Counted from the first letter of the stretch, positions 1 to 9,572 are shown. The stretch is DNA of 64,000 bases from Inonotus obliquus (GCA_032164295.1 JAJHTX010000009.1:744001-808000), one strand, 5' to 3'. Numbers and translations: made by a program. The notes: a model not told the origin generated them from the sequence alone.

Positions 1-478
1 GTGAGTACTCGAATTGCACTCTTTTATATTTCGAAACTGGTCTTTTGAGCAAATTGCCAGGCACAAAACATAATGAGAGTTATATTACAATATAGATACG
101 ATTCTCATCAACTTATGGCATAGAGATAGTTTTATTGTTGAAATCTCGCAAGTGAGTACTTATATTGTACTTTCTTATCATCTGTCATAATTATTGTAGT
201 TATCTTGCAAACGACATGCAATTCTTGTAAGAACTGATAAGCTGACTAATCTAGTTACACTCACTAAGAAGGTCCACAAGCTTAGGCAAGCAATTTGCGT
301 TTTTGCTGATGTTGGAAGTAGAATAGGAAGGTAGGCGATTGACTAGGACCAAAGTTTTTTTGACTAGGACCAGAGTCCCTTTCCTTTTCACCAGATAACA
401 CTGCTCTTCAACATATGGGGAAGAATCATTTCGTCACTGTGTTTAGCCCATTTCAGCCCGCCAATAGTCCCAGTTGAC
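1..478. other. Intergenic, no gene recognised
   Basis: AT-rich sequence upstream of the first F-box fragment. I see no reading frame, repeat or RNA gene that can be supported. The last ~100 bases presumably contain the promoter of the F-box gene that starts at 479, but no clear TATA box is visible. Confidence 0.4.
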
Positions 479-1470
479 ATGGAACGTATTCCTCCTGAGA
501 TCCTCTGCGACATATTTCTCGCTGCTCTGCCACACCCAACCGATCCCGACAAATACCCATCTTCGGTCGTAGCACCTCTGCACATATCGCACGTTTGTCG
601 GGCCTGGCGCAGTTTATCCCTCTCTCTTGGTGAGCTATGGTCGTACTTATGCATCAAATATTCTGCTCGAAGGAGAACGAAGGCCACAGTGTCAGTGTTT
701 GATACATGGATCGAGAGGACGAATGGGGCTCCGCTCAACTTCCGGATCGAATGCTATTGTAAAGTATACTATTAGGGCTTGCAAGCGTACCGTAATGTAC
801 AGATACGGCCCATACGTATACAGATACGCTCTGTACTCATATGGGAGGTAGAGGACTTACCTTATGGATCGTATTGTACGGACCGCATTCCGTATCGAGA
901 AATCCAAATTTAGGCGTAAACGGTTGTATACGGAAAATACGGATACGGTCATGTGAGGATGGTCTTTACTTTATTTGGCAGTTTGCAGCTTGTTCGTCCG
1001 AGTTGAGGAGCATAGAAATGATGGATATGCGTCCCATAACTCTTGGAACCGACATCAAAACGTGCAATGGCGTATGAATCATCTCTTATACCGACATCAC
1101 CCAGCCCCGGCAACTTGAATACACGAAACTTTCTGGTAGACATACCATTGAAATCAGTGAGGATCCCATCCATTCTCTCGGGCAAGCATACTAAGCGTCT
1201 GGAGCGACACAAGACCATCCCCGATCAATTATTCTTGCTGTACCTCTCTTCGTTTCTTATGAATTCTTCTTGCTACCATATATACGACCGTATTCTGTAT
1301 ACGCCCGCGGCGTATCCGTACCCTGCTTGGAAATGAAGAATACAGTGCCGTAAAGTACGCGTCGTATGCGTAATGAACGTGAATTTTACGCGCGTATCCG
1401 TATACGTACGCTTTCAAGCCCTACACTATGATGAAGCCGTGAATCATGATGCGGAGCATATCGTTACCAC
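479..1470 (+). pseudogene. F-box protein, 5' part, interrupted by a MITE
   Basis: The ATG at 479 opens MERIPPEILCDIFLAAL, the same F-box start as three intact paralogues in this window (27199-28608, 29949-31331, 40806-42200). The frame runs to 772, is broken by a 649-bp insertion at 773-1421, and resumes in the same phase at 1422 (…NHDAEHIVTT) up to 1470. There a 19-kb transposon (1471-20551) cuts the gene. The remainder, starting at the conserved MISQQHRWRDV, lies at 20559-21461. F-box proteins are substrate adaptors of SCF ubiquitin ligases. This copy is dead: two insertions, an internal deletion and a stop in the 3' part. The upstream context (no coding similarity before 479) supports the ATG used here and in the paralogues. 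Confidence 0.85.
773..1421. mobile_element. hAT-type MITE inserted in the F-box gene
   Basis: The ends are inverted repeats: tagggcttgcaagcgtac on the left and its near-complement ending in caagccc(ta) on the right. They are flanked by tatactat (765-772) and tacactat (1422-1429), a 7/8 match and thus probably an 8-bp target duplication. Both subterminal regions are rich in tacgg/cgtat motifs and align by eye with the ends of the hAT element at 42542-43891, for example the shared aaatttaggcgtaaa. The centre (about 960-1280) is unrelated to that hAT element and codes for nothing I recognise. From insertion point to resumption the phase is preserved, so the host frame reads on after removal. Confidence 0.75.
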
Positions 1471-1471
1471 T

Positions 1472-2071
1472 GGGGATCGGCAATGCCTGAGTTGGTGGCA
1501 ATATTTCCCACGCTCTCGGTAATGTTAGCCTATGGCGGAGTTTCAATTTGCTGTACAAGTAGTTTGCACCGCGCACACAAACATGCATGGCACTCAATGA
1601 AATAGTTTAAATCCGATTTTGTACATTTTTCAGATACTAGAAGATATCTCCGTAGGTAGAATTTTAAAAAATGTGTTATTTATGGTAGAAATGCAGTCGA
1701 TGTACATCAAATCGACCAATTATTACCTTTTTAAGTACGGAGGGTTGGAGAGAGTGATTAAAAACATATAATGGTACAAGAAAAATGGCAATGTCAGAGT
1801 GTTTGACAATGCTGCACATCAAACAATGATGTATCTGATACTCAGTGAAAAAGGAAAAATACGCTCACGTGATCAGCGGGAGAAGCAGGCGCGGCATTTC
1901 ATGTTGAATTTCAACAAAGCACCAACCGATTCGAGACAGCACATAACCGCTATACAAATTGGTAAATTATTGAATTTTACAATTAAACATATTACTTACT
2001 ATTCTTCAGTCTCTCTCATGGTAAAAAAAAGTACAATTCAGCGACAAGAGGCATGGAAAAAATGACGAGTT
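1472..2071 (+). other. Left subterminal region and unresolved 5' end of the transposase-like gene
   Basis: About 330 bases follow the left inverted repeat without a gene. From 1799 a short open frame runs to 2065. It probably holds 5' exons: there are splice-like signals such as ttcttcag near 2007 and a gtaaaa…gctag stretch ending at 2077. The true start codon of the transposase-like gene could not be fixed; the long frame downstream has no ATG before its stop at 2063. Confidence 0.35.
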
Positions 2072-3085
2072 GTGCTAGGCGATAAGTCGAATGCTCCTTC
2101 TGATTGCGATCTCCAAAAGGCCAATAATGATCTACAGAGGCAGATCATTAATTTAGAGGAGAGGTTCTTTGATATGAACAGAAAACTTACTCAAGCAAAC
2201 GAACAACTTCAACAAGCGCGATTACGAGCAGGGCGACATCTCAACTCCCTTCACAACAAACGAAAGTCTGTTTTACACAGTGGCGAAACTATTTCATCAT
2301 TGAGGAAGCAGATCAAGTCACTGACCAGTCAAATTGAGCACTACAAGAAGACACTCACCGAAAAGACAAGTGCTGAACTAGCTTCCCATGGTCGAGTCAA
2401 CTACTATCTTCAGTTACTAGCAGAGGCAAACCTGCGGGCCTATGAGTATTGGAATTCACTCCAGGCAGCAGAGAACAGATGTTCAATGTTGCTGAAAAGA
2501 ACATCAAGTCTTACGCACCTTGTTGCACATCAAAGAACTACAATTTACGAACTTCGGAAGTCAAATCACCATCAGCAAATGCGACTTACACGAGCTAACA
2601 AACGAACTCAGAAGCTCAGAAATGTACGGCAGACAATCGAGGCTTTCATGAGACTCACCGACAGAGGTACCTACCCACCCACTATTCGCTTGCTGGTCCT
2701 TCGCCTGGCCGAGCTCAACTGCCCCCTGTCAAATATTGGAGAAGTGGTCGAAACCTTCATATCTACTGTCTCTCGTCTTCTCAGAATACGGTGCAAAAAA
2801 CCTCGAAGAATTAGTGCAAGAACAGTTGGACGGATCATCAGGGAGGCAGACATAGCTGGAACGATCCAGCTAGGCTATGACCTGTGCAGAACACCGTGCA
2901 AGTGCCTCCTTGTATTTATGGGTAAAGAGATGCTCACTGATATGTTATATAGCCTTTACAACTGGTGGTGATGGCACTACGAACAAAAATCAGCAATTCA
3001 AATCAATTAGTCTTAATTTACAAGTGCCAAAGACATACCTTGAAGATGGAGGGACGTCATCTGCAAGTCCTGATGATGTGCAGAC
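2072..3085 (+). pseudogene. Transposase-like protein, 5' part, cut by Ty3-A
   Basis: A heptad-rich coiled coil covers roughly the first 190 codons. It is followed by a helical region (RISARTVGRIIREADIAG) and, after a short intron of about 60 nt ending in atatag at 2955, by TTGGDGTTNKNQQFKS and on to the insertion at 3085. The frame continues exactly at 9578 (QTVRFVKVELAANHR…) when Ty3-A and one cagac copy are removed. Similar coiled-coil proteins with an (S/T)xDGT motif, from memory, are dispersed in many agaricomycete genomes as hypothetical proteins. Its position inside 13-bp TIRs with a target duplication argues that it is the transposase, the DGT aspartate being a candidate catalytic residue. 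That role is inference. Confidence 0.65.
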
Positions 3086-3306
3086 TGTTACGACGTCTTT
3101 TTCCTTTCTTCCTCATACGGCCTTTCTTTCTATTTCGTCAATGCATGTTTACTTTCGTTTTAACCACGTTCTTTCACTTAATCTCCACTGGCTTAGCTAA
3201 TCACAATCTATAACAACTTTATCCCGCCATTCCCTTTTTTCCCTTGTTTCTGTTTGTCTTTGTTTATACTGTACAGTTTATGTAAAGCTTTCCCGCGACG
3301 TCTGTG

Positions 3307-3352
3307 TATATAAGGCTGGATCAGAGAGTTAGGGATTCCCCACTCTCTTGTT
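3307..3352 (+). promoter_or_regulatory. LTR promoter and self-primer sequence of Ty3-A
   Basis: A TATA box at 3307-3313 precedes actctcttgtt (3342-3352) by 35 bases. The 11 bases are the exact complement of the site just after the LTR (3538-3548). In the fission-yeast element Tf1 the first 11 bases of the RNA serve as primer. The match here is exactly 11 bases, with mismatches on both sides, and the spacing puts the likely transcription start at its first base. Confidence 0.75.
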
Positions 3353-3376
3353 CTAGTACTATCACCTACGTCGCAG

Positions 3377-3441
3377 GTAAGTCGTATGATACCTGTATAT
3401 TAGATAGACGTTCTAATCTAGTACTATCACCTACGTCGCAG
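3377..3441 (+). other. Predicted 65-nt leader intron inside the Ty3-A LTR
   Basis: The donor is CAG/GTAAGT at 3376/3377, the acceptor CGCAG at 3441, and a ctaat branch-like motif sits at 3413-3417. The intron equals one period of a direct duplication, since the same 24 bases end at both splice sites. It would be removed from the 5' leader without touching coding sequence. The 3' LTR has the same signals. Confidence 0.55.
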
Positions 3442-3537
3442 ACTCCGGTCTCTTGTGATTAAGTGGTAGCTCGCCTTCTTGCTCGTCGACGTCTCTGATC
3501 CAGTGATCGACGTCTCTGACTGCGCAAGGTGTAACAT

Positions 3538-3548
3538 AACAAGAGAGT
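3538..3548 (+). promoter_or_regulatory. Primer-binding site (self-priming) of Ty3-A
   Basis: aacaagagagt lies one base after the LTR end and pairs with 3342-3352 over exactly 11 bases. No similarity to a tRNA 3' end (TGG…) is seen here, which supports self-priming. Confidence 0.75.
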
Positions 3549-4418
3549 CTCTTAACTCGTGTCGTTGTTGTCGACGTTAAAACAACAAACTCGTACGTGT
3601 CTCTGACATCCTCCGTTCCACCTCTGTTTCTCTCGTTGTCGACGTCGGTCAGTGGATAGTCGTCAGACCTCTGAGACGAACGTATACCTATTGTTAGTGA
3701 AGTGTCGTCCCACGTCCTTACTCGACGTTTGACTTAGACACCGCTCTCTGACAACGCTGCCGTCGGTTGTCGCTTGTGACAAGAAAGCCCAGCAGTGTCT
3801 AGCGGATACGCTCGTTGGAAAGTCGTTTGTCGAAGTGTTGCTGAACCCCTGAGACGACGTGAGAGTTCACGTGCTATCTGAGCGTCGAGTCGATCGACGA
3901 TTACATGTCCGGTGTGCCACGTTCCCTCCGTGAGTATATCGGATTCCTCGAGTGTTACCCTACCTACGCGATCGTCGGTTATTACCTCGATGGTAACGAT
4001 CACCTTGTTCCCTTCGAAGTCGGTGCCTACCTTCAAGAAGTCGGACATTTCCATCGTGCTCTCATCACCTGGGTCCCGACCGTCCGCATCTACCAGTTGT
4101 GGACGCCTCTGACCCGTCGACGTTAACAAGCTGCCTTTAACACAAGAACAGTTAGCAGCGCTCCCCTCCAACTCCGTCGTTGACGAGCAAGACAACGTTA
4201 CAGTCACCGACAAACAAGGCAAGACATTCGAATCCTGGTGGTCGCCGACTAGCAAGTCTTGGGTGTCGTGGGACAACGACGAACATACGAAGACCTTCAG
4301 GTGGAAACCGAGAAATTCGTCACCGCTGACAGCCGCTCCTACTCCGCCTCCCCAATCTCCCGTTCCCCCGTCGCCGTCTCTACCCTCGACATCGACCGCC
4401 TTTGGATTGACACGAACC
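3549..4418 (+). other. Long 5' leader of Ty3-A with upstream frames
   Basis: About 870 bases separate the primer site from the gag ATG. A 73-codon frame starts at ATG 3905 (MSGVPRSLREYIGFLE…) and stops at 4126. The gag frame is open without ATG from 4113, encoding NKLPLTQEQLAALPSNS and a Trp-rich stretch (SWWSPTSKSWVSWD). A comparable open stretch precedes gag in Ty3-B (YYTTSTGTDQRIVWDQ), so this may be translated in some way or may be a relic of a longer gag. Confidence 0.45.
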
Positions 4419-5510
4419 ATGTCGAACCCTCAAACTACGACGTCATCCCTCACTGCCCAACAAATCCAGGACTTCGCCGCTCTAGTCGCGGCGGCGATGT
4501 CTGCTCAACAGAGACAAGCGCCTAAACAGTCGACGATGAAAGATCTTGGGATCGCACCGCCGACGCCTTTCGCTGGAGGCAAAGACTACCTCCGATTCCG
4601 TCGAGAATGTTTGGCGTACATTAGCGCCGACGATACTGGCTCGATCTTCGTCAACGACAAGAAGAAGATCTCCTTCGTGCTGTCGTACATGAAGGAAGGC
4701 ACAGCATCGACGTGGGCTCAAAACTACTACGACGGAATAACGAATGACCAGGGTGCGATAACGATCGTCGACACCTTTAAGAAGTTCCTTGAAAAGATCG
4801 ACCAGTCCTTTAAGGACCCTGGCGAGAAGGACCGAGCGTACACTCGGTGGACGGAGATGCGCCAAGGAAACGCCGACGCCGGTGTTTTCCTCGCCAATTT
4901 CGAGATTGCAATGAGTCAAGCAGGAGTCAAAACGACGGACGTCAATGTCGTGCTTCCGCAGCTGAAGAAGGCTCTTCGTGAGGAGGTAGCGACGGCGATC
5001 ATTCGTCTCCCGACGAAGCCGACGAATTATGACACGATGAAAGGGTACGCCATCGTGTTTGACGCGAACGAGCGCGAAGTTCGTCAACTCCGTAGCCAGA
5101 AGACACCAACGCAACCACTACCGCGTCGACAAGTCCACCCGCCGGCACCACAACAGCCGGCCCTGTTTGATCCTTCGCGCGGCGACAAAAAGGATGCGAC
5201 GGGAATTACCTTCGGGGGTCAAGGCGAACCGATGCAAGATATCCTTCGACGGCTACGTCGCGAAGGAAGGTGCTTCCAGTGTGGCAAACAAGGCCACATT
5301 TCTGCAAATTGTCCGACACCGACAACCAAACAACAAGTTTGTGCGGTCGTCGCCGAATTATCCGAGCAGGCGAAGGAACTGCTTCGTGAGGTTTTATTCG
5401 CGGACGCAGACGTGGAAGCGGCAAGAGCAGCGGCGGCTCGTCGTTTACAAGAAGAAGAAGTCGTCGAAGAAAGTAATCCCGACGACGAGGATTTTTCGAT
5501 CAGCCAGTAG
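4419..5510 (+). CDS. gag: Ty3-A Gag (capsid/nucleocapsid)
   Basis: 363 codons from the ATG at 4419 (MSNPQTTTSSLTAQQIQD). The start is chosen because it yields almost the same length as the Ty3-B gag (364 aa, MSHLTADVIAAIV), and no earlier ATG exists in frame after the stop at 4110. The capsid-like part contains the usual Trp-containing helices (STWAQNYYDG). A CCHC zinc knuckle, CFQCGKQGHISANC, lies near residues 285-298. The end is acidic (…DDEDFSISQ). Gag forms the virus-like particle and binds RNA. Pol follows in the -1 frame. Confidence 0.85.
   Translation: MSNPQTTTSSLTAQQIQDFAALVAAAMSAQQRQAPKQSTMKDLGIAPPTPFAGGKDYLRFRRECLAYISADDTGSIFVNDKKKISFVLSYMKEGTASTWAQNYYDGITNDQGAITIVDTFKKFLEKIDQSFKDPGEKDRAYTRWTEMRQGNADAGVFLANFEIAMSQAGVKTTDVNVVLPQLKKALREEVATAIIRLPTKPTNYDTMKGYAIVFDANEREVRQLRSQKTPTQPLPRRQVHPPAPQQPALFDPSRGDKKDATGITFGGQGEPMQDILRRLRREGRCFQCGKQGHISANCPTPTTKQQVCAVVAELSEQAKELLREVLFADADVEAARAAAARRLQEEEVVEESNPDDEDFSISQ
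5491..5498 (+). promoter_or_regulatory. Candidate -1 frameshift site at the gag end
   Basis: The pol frame is open from 5477, overlapping the gag end by about 34 bases. The gag codons GAT TTT TCG sit in the overlap; a Phe tRNA on TTT can slip back one base onto TTT. The same GAT TTT TCG occurs at the same place in Ty3-B (17166-17174 on the other strand). It is not a canonical XXXYYYZ heptamer. Confidence 0.45.
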
Positions 5511-5602
5511 ATGACGTCGGTGTCGCTGGCTTAGGTTTCTCGAACTCTTCTTTTCGATCCCCAGTAAATTATAATTCGCCAAATGTACAATTATTAAATG
5601 CG

Positions 5603-8600
5603 ATGTCTGCAAATAAAATTGGCGAATTAAAAAATCAGATCGAAAGCGAACCGTTTGAAGAAAATGAATCCGACAATGATAACTTTGAGCTCCTCCTCGA
5701 CGAACTCGTCAAAGGCCCGGTCGTCCGAAAGATAAATAAGGAAACCCCGGCAAAGGCTCGAGACGAGATGGACCTCTACGTCGACATGATCCTAGATGAT
5801 GGAAGAGTGTTAGATGCCCATGCGTTGATAGACTCAGGTTGTACAGACTCGTATATCGACGCTGGCTTCGTTGAACGATACCAAATTCCGACGATGAAAC
5901 TTCCAATCGCGACGAATGTCATGAATGCCGATGGAACACCGAACGAAGGAGGCAAAATGACGCAATATGTCGAACTTAACCTTCGGATTGAGAATCATGA
6001 GGAAAGGATACGTCTACCTGTCCTTACCATCTCAACGTCAAATCTGTTCCTAGGCTACTCGTGGTTAAGCCGACACAACCCGTCGATTGATTGGAAACGA
6101 GGACAAATTGATTTCAACGAATGCCCGACATCGTGTAAACGATACGACGCTCCTAAGGCTCGCTACGTTATTCCTCAGCGCCGGCCATCGTCGGAACTGC
6201 CGTACTTGAAGGAATACTACGATGTCTTTAGTGAAGAAAACTTTGAACGGTTACCCGAACATAGAGTGTGGGACCACGTCATCGACTTGAAACCGGACTT
6301 TAAACCGTCCGATTGTAAGGTCTACCCCTTGAGTGTGAAGGAGCGCGAAGAACTACGCACCTTCATCGACGAAAATCTCAAGTCAGGACGTATACGTGAA
6401 TCGTCGTCTCCTATGGCATCCCCTTTCTTCTTCATCAAGAAAGCCGATGGTTCGTTAAGAGCTATCCAAGACTACAGGAAGCTCAACGAAGGAACGATTA
6501 AAAACAAGTACCCTCTACCGCTCATTGGTGAACTCGTCGACAAGGTTAAAACGGCTAAGGTTATCTCGAAACTCGACGTCAGATGGGGATACTACAATAT
6601 CCGTATCAGAGAAGGCGACGAATGGAAGGCAGCTTTCAGAACAAACGAAGGACTCTTCGAACCCACCGTCATGTTCTTTGGCTTATGCAATGCCCCAGCA
6701 ACCTTCCAGACGTTTGTCAACCACATCTTCAGAGACCTGATCGGGCAAGGGAAGATTGTCATTTACCTCGACGATATCCTCATTTTCTCGGAAGATGTCG
6801 AGGAACACCGACGGATGGTTAAACAGGTGCTCAGCGTGCTGAGGGAGCACAAGCTGTACCTAAAATCGACGAAATGCGAGTTCGAAGTGTCGACGGTGAA
6901 GTTTCTCGGGTATATCATCGGTAATGGCGAGGTACGCATGGACCCTGCAAAGATCGACGCCGTCGCCGAATGGCCAGTCCCAAAGAACAAGAAACAACTA
7001 CAACAGTTTCTGGGGCTCGGCAATTGGCTTCGACGATTCGTCAAAAGTTACAGTGCTGTCATCAAGCCGCTTACTCGTCTGACCGGAGACGTCGCATGGG
7101 AATGGACTCCACAGGAGCAGGCAGCCTTTGAGGAAATCAAACAAAGGTTGACCAGCGCTCCCGTCCTAGCTATCCCAAACGACGACGACCCGTTCCGAGT
7201 AGAGACCGACGCGTCAGACTTTGCGACTGGAGGTGTTTTACTCCAGAAGCAGGATGACGTGTGGAGGGTAATCGCCTACAGGTCCCAAACGTTGTCGCCG
7301 GCCGAACGAAATTACCAGATCTACGACAAAGAACTTCTCGCAGTCGTCCAAGCACTGACAGAATGGAGGCAATACCTCCTAGGCGCTAAACACCCCGTCG
7401 AGCTTTGGACAGATCATGCGAACCTAACGTACTTTAGGAAGCCGCAAGATCTAAATCGTCGACAAGCTCGTTGGTCCCTGTTTTTGTCGGAATTCGATCT
7501 CACGTTCGTTCACAAACCAGGCACAACCATGACAAAGGCGGACGCTCTCTCCCGTCGGTACGACTACGATGAAGGGAAGGAGGACAACCAGGGGCTGATG
7601 CTGTTGAAGGACGAATGGTTTAAGGCTAGGGCTGTCGTGGAAACGACGCGGACAATGTTGGAACAACGGATAAAGGATGCTGGCGAAGGACTGGAACCCA
7701 GGGTGGATGGCCGACTTGTCGTACCGATCGAATTGATCGAAGAAGTCTTAAAGGAATACCACGACTCGCCGTTAGCAGGACACCCAGGTCAGACCAAGAC
7801 TTGGAGGTCCATCGGTCAGAAGTTCTGGTGGCCGGGACTAATCCAAGATGTTGTCAAGTACGTCAAGGGTTGCGACGTTTGCCAAAGGACTAAACCGTCT
7901 AGACAACCAAAACGACGTACTTTACATCCGCACGACGTCCCTGAAGGTCCATGGCAAACGATATCGGTAGATTTCATCGGTGAACTCCCTGAGTCAAATG
8001 GATACAATGCGATCTGCGTCATCGTCGACAAGTTTTCAAAGCAAATACATGCGATTCCGACGACGACGAAGATAACGGCTCAAGGAACGGCAAGGCTCTA
8101 CAGGGACCATATCTTCAGGCTACACGGACTCCCCAAAAAGATCGTCCATGACCGAGGTCCCCAATTTGATGCGGACTTCATGAAAGAGCTTTACAAGCTT
8201 CTTCATATCGAAGGAAATCCGTCGACGGCCTATCATCCTCAGACTGACGGACAGACAGAGCGAGTTAATCAAGAACTCGAACTGTACCTAAGGATGTATG
8301 TTAACCATCGACAGTCGGATTGGTCTGAATGGCTAGCGCTTGCGGAGTTCGCTTACAACAATCGGGAACATTCGTCGACAAAGATGTCTCCTTTCTTCGT
8401 CAATACGGGCCTCAATCCCCTTAACCCAGGAACGATCCATACGACGTCGAGCAACCTGTCAACTGAGGAATTTGCCAAAGAACTCAAGGAGGCACACGCT
8501 CAAGCAAAAGAAAACCTTGAAAAGGCAAACGATGCAATGAAAAGAGCACACGATCGACAGGCAACCGACGTTGTTGAACATCAGGTCGGAGACAAGGTTA

Positions 8601-9121
8601 TGCTGGACGGACGAAACATTACAACGGTCAGACCCACTCGAAAATTCGCGGACAAATGGTACGGTCCTTTCGACATTATGAAGAAGGTTGGCGCAGCTGC
8701 GTACAAACTTAAACTGCCCAAGACATGGAAAAAGGTACATCCCGTCTTCAATGAAGTACTCCTTAAACCGTACGTCGAGCCGTCATTCGAAGGACAGAAG
8801 AAGCCACCTCCACCTCTGCCAGAACTCGTCGACGGTGAGGAAGAGTACGAAGTCGAAGAAATTCTAGACTCGCGCGAACATCGAGGAAAGCTTCAATTCC
8901 TCGTTCGCTGGAAGGGCTACGATGAAACTACCTGGGAACCCCGCGATAACCTCATCCCTAATTCTAACGAGGCTATCGACGATTTCTACAAGCTACATCC
9001 AGGGGCCCCTCGGGTTCTCGTCGCGCGTTTAGGTCTCTCAACGTTCAAACCGATTTTCCGTTACACCGAACCGGATCGAACCAACGGTTGGTCGGGTCGC
9101 CCAACCTTAAGGGGGGGGTGA
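5603..9121 (+). CDS. pol: Ty3-A Pol polyprotein with chromodomain
   Basis: 1172 codons from the first ATG; the frame is open without ATG from 5477, consistent with -1 frameshifting from gag. Order: aspartic protease (ALIDSGCTDS, about residues 74-83), reverse transcriptase with YLDDILIF (about 388), RNase H (ETDASDFATGG, about 533), integrase zinc region with KGCDVCQ (about 755), catalytic triad around VDFIGEL (788), HDRGPQFD (849) and the Glu of TERVNQELE (about 885), and a chromodomain (YEVEEILDSR…FLVRWKGY, about 1080-1135). The chromodomain places it among chromoviruses and probably guides integration to marked chromatin. No disruption is visible. The stop codon at 9119-9121 touches the 3' LTR. 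Confidence 0.93.
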   Translation: MSANKIGELKNQIESEPFEENESDNDNFELLLDELVKGPVVRKINKETPAKARDEMDLYVDMILDDGRVLDAHALIDSGCTDSYIDAGFVERYQIPTMKLPIATNVMNADGTPNEGGKMTQYVELNLRIENHEERIRLPVLTISTSNLFLGYSWLSRHNPSIDWKRGQIDFNECPTSCKRYDAPKARYVIPQRRPSSELPYLKEYYDVFSEENFERLPEHRVWDHVIDLKPDFKPSDCKVYPLSVKEREELRTFIDENLKSGRIRESSSPMASPFFFIKKADGSLRAIQDYRKLNEGTIKNKYPLPLIGELVDKVKTAKVISKLDVRWGYYNIRIREGDEWKAAFRTNEGLFEPTVMFFGLCNAPATFQTFVNHIFRDLIGQGKIVIYLDDILIFSEDVEEHRRMVKQVLSVLREHKLYLKSTKCEFEVSTVKFLGYIIGNGEVRMDPAKIDAVAEWPVPKNKKQLQQFLGLGNWLRRFVKSYSAVIKPLTRLTGDVAWEWTPQEQAAFEEIKQRLTSAPVLAIPNDDDPFRVETDASDFATGGVLLQKQDDVWRVIAYRSQTLSPAERNYQIYDKELLAVVQALTEWRQYLLGAKHPVELWTDHANLTYFRKPQDLNRRQARWSLFLSEFDLTFVHKPGTTMTKADALSRRYDYDEGKEDNQGLMLLKDEWFKARAVVETTRTMLEQRIKDAGEGLEPRVDGRLVVPIELIEEVLKEYHDSPLAGHPGQTKTWRSIGQKFWWPGLIQDVVKYVKGCDVCQRTKPSRQPKRRTLHPHDVPEGPWQTISVDFIGELPESNGYNAICVIVDKFSKQIHAIPTTTKITAQGTARLYRDHIFRLHGLPKKIVHDRGPQFDADFMKELYKLLHIEGNPSTAYHPQTDGQTERVNQELELYLRMYVNHRQSDWSEWLALAEFAYNNREHSSTKMSPFFVNTGLNPLNPGTIHTTSSNLSTEEFAKELKEAHAQAKENLEKANDAMKRAHDRQATDVVEHQVGDKVMLDGRNITTVRPTRKFADKWYGPFDIMKKVGAAAYKLKLPKTWKKVHPVFNEVLLKPYVEPSFEGQKKPPPPLPELVDGEEEYEVEEILDSREHRGKLQFLVRWKGYDETTWEPRDNLIPNSNEAIDDFYKLHPGAPRVLVARLGLSTFKPIFRYTEPDRTNGWSGRPTLRGG
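9109..9121 (+). promoter_or_regulatory. Polypurine tract of Ty3-A
   Basis: aaggggggggtga ends directly before the 3' LTR (9122). Its last three bases are the pol stop codon, so coding sequence and plus-strand primer overlap. Ty3-B has a matching aagagggggtga before its 3' LTR. Confidence 0.75.
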
Positions 9122-9572
9122 TGTTACGACGTCTTTTTCCTTTCTTCCTCATACGGCCTTTCTTTCTATTTCGTCAATGCATGTTTACTTTCGTTTTAAC
9201 CACGTTCTTTCACTTAATCTCCACTGGCTTAGCTAATCACAATCTATAACAACTTTATCCCGCCATTCCCTTTTTTCCCTTGTTTCTGTTTGTCTTTGTT
9301 TATACTGTACAGTTTATGTAAAGCTTTCCCGCGACGTCTGTGTATATAAGGCTGGATCAGAGAGTTAGGGATTCCCCACTCTCTTGTTCTAGTACTATCA
9401 CCTACGTCGCAGGTAAGTCGTATGATACCTGTATATTAGATAGACGTTCTAATCTAGTACTATCACCTACGTCGCAGACTCCGGTCTCTTGTGATTAAGT
9501 GGTAGCTCGCCTTCTTGCTCGTCGACGTCTCTGATCCAGTGATCGACGTCTCTGACTGCGCAAGGTGTAACA
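9122..9572 (+). repeat. 3' LTR of Ty3-A
   Basis: 451 bp, identical by eye to 3086-3536, ending gtgtaaca and followed by the target duplication cagac at 9573-9577. Confidence 0.95.

Larger units (their letters stand above)
3086..3536 (+). repeat. 5' LTR of Ty3-A
   Basis: Starts tgttacgacg and ends gtgtaaca. It carries a TATA box (tatataa, 3307-3313), a presumed transcription start near 3342 and an internal 24-nt direct duplication (3353-3376 and 3418-3441). No difference from the 3' LTR was seen. Confidence 0.95.
3086..9572 (+). mobile_element. Ty3-A, chromovirus-type Ty3 retrotransposon
   Basis: Two 451-bp LTRs (3086-3536, 9122-9572) read identical by eye, and the element is flanked by cagac at 3081-3085 and 9573-9577. 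Between them lie a leader, gag and a pol with protease, reverse transcriptase, RNase H, integrase and a C-terminal chromodomain. All frames are open, so the copy looks recent and potentially autonomous. It lies within the coding part of a transposase-like gene. The primer-binding site is a self-primer of Tf1 type rather than a tRNA site. Confidence 0.95.

Noticed and set aside
3905..4126. 73-codon frame in the Ty3-A leader as a separate gene
   Set aside because: No counterpart with similar sequence in the Ty3-B leader; kept only as an upstream frame.
4482..5114. Long antisense frames over gag and pol of the Ty3 elements
   Set aside because: Shadows of a strongly biased coding strand; no domain and not conserved between the two elements.
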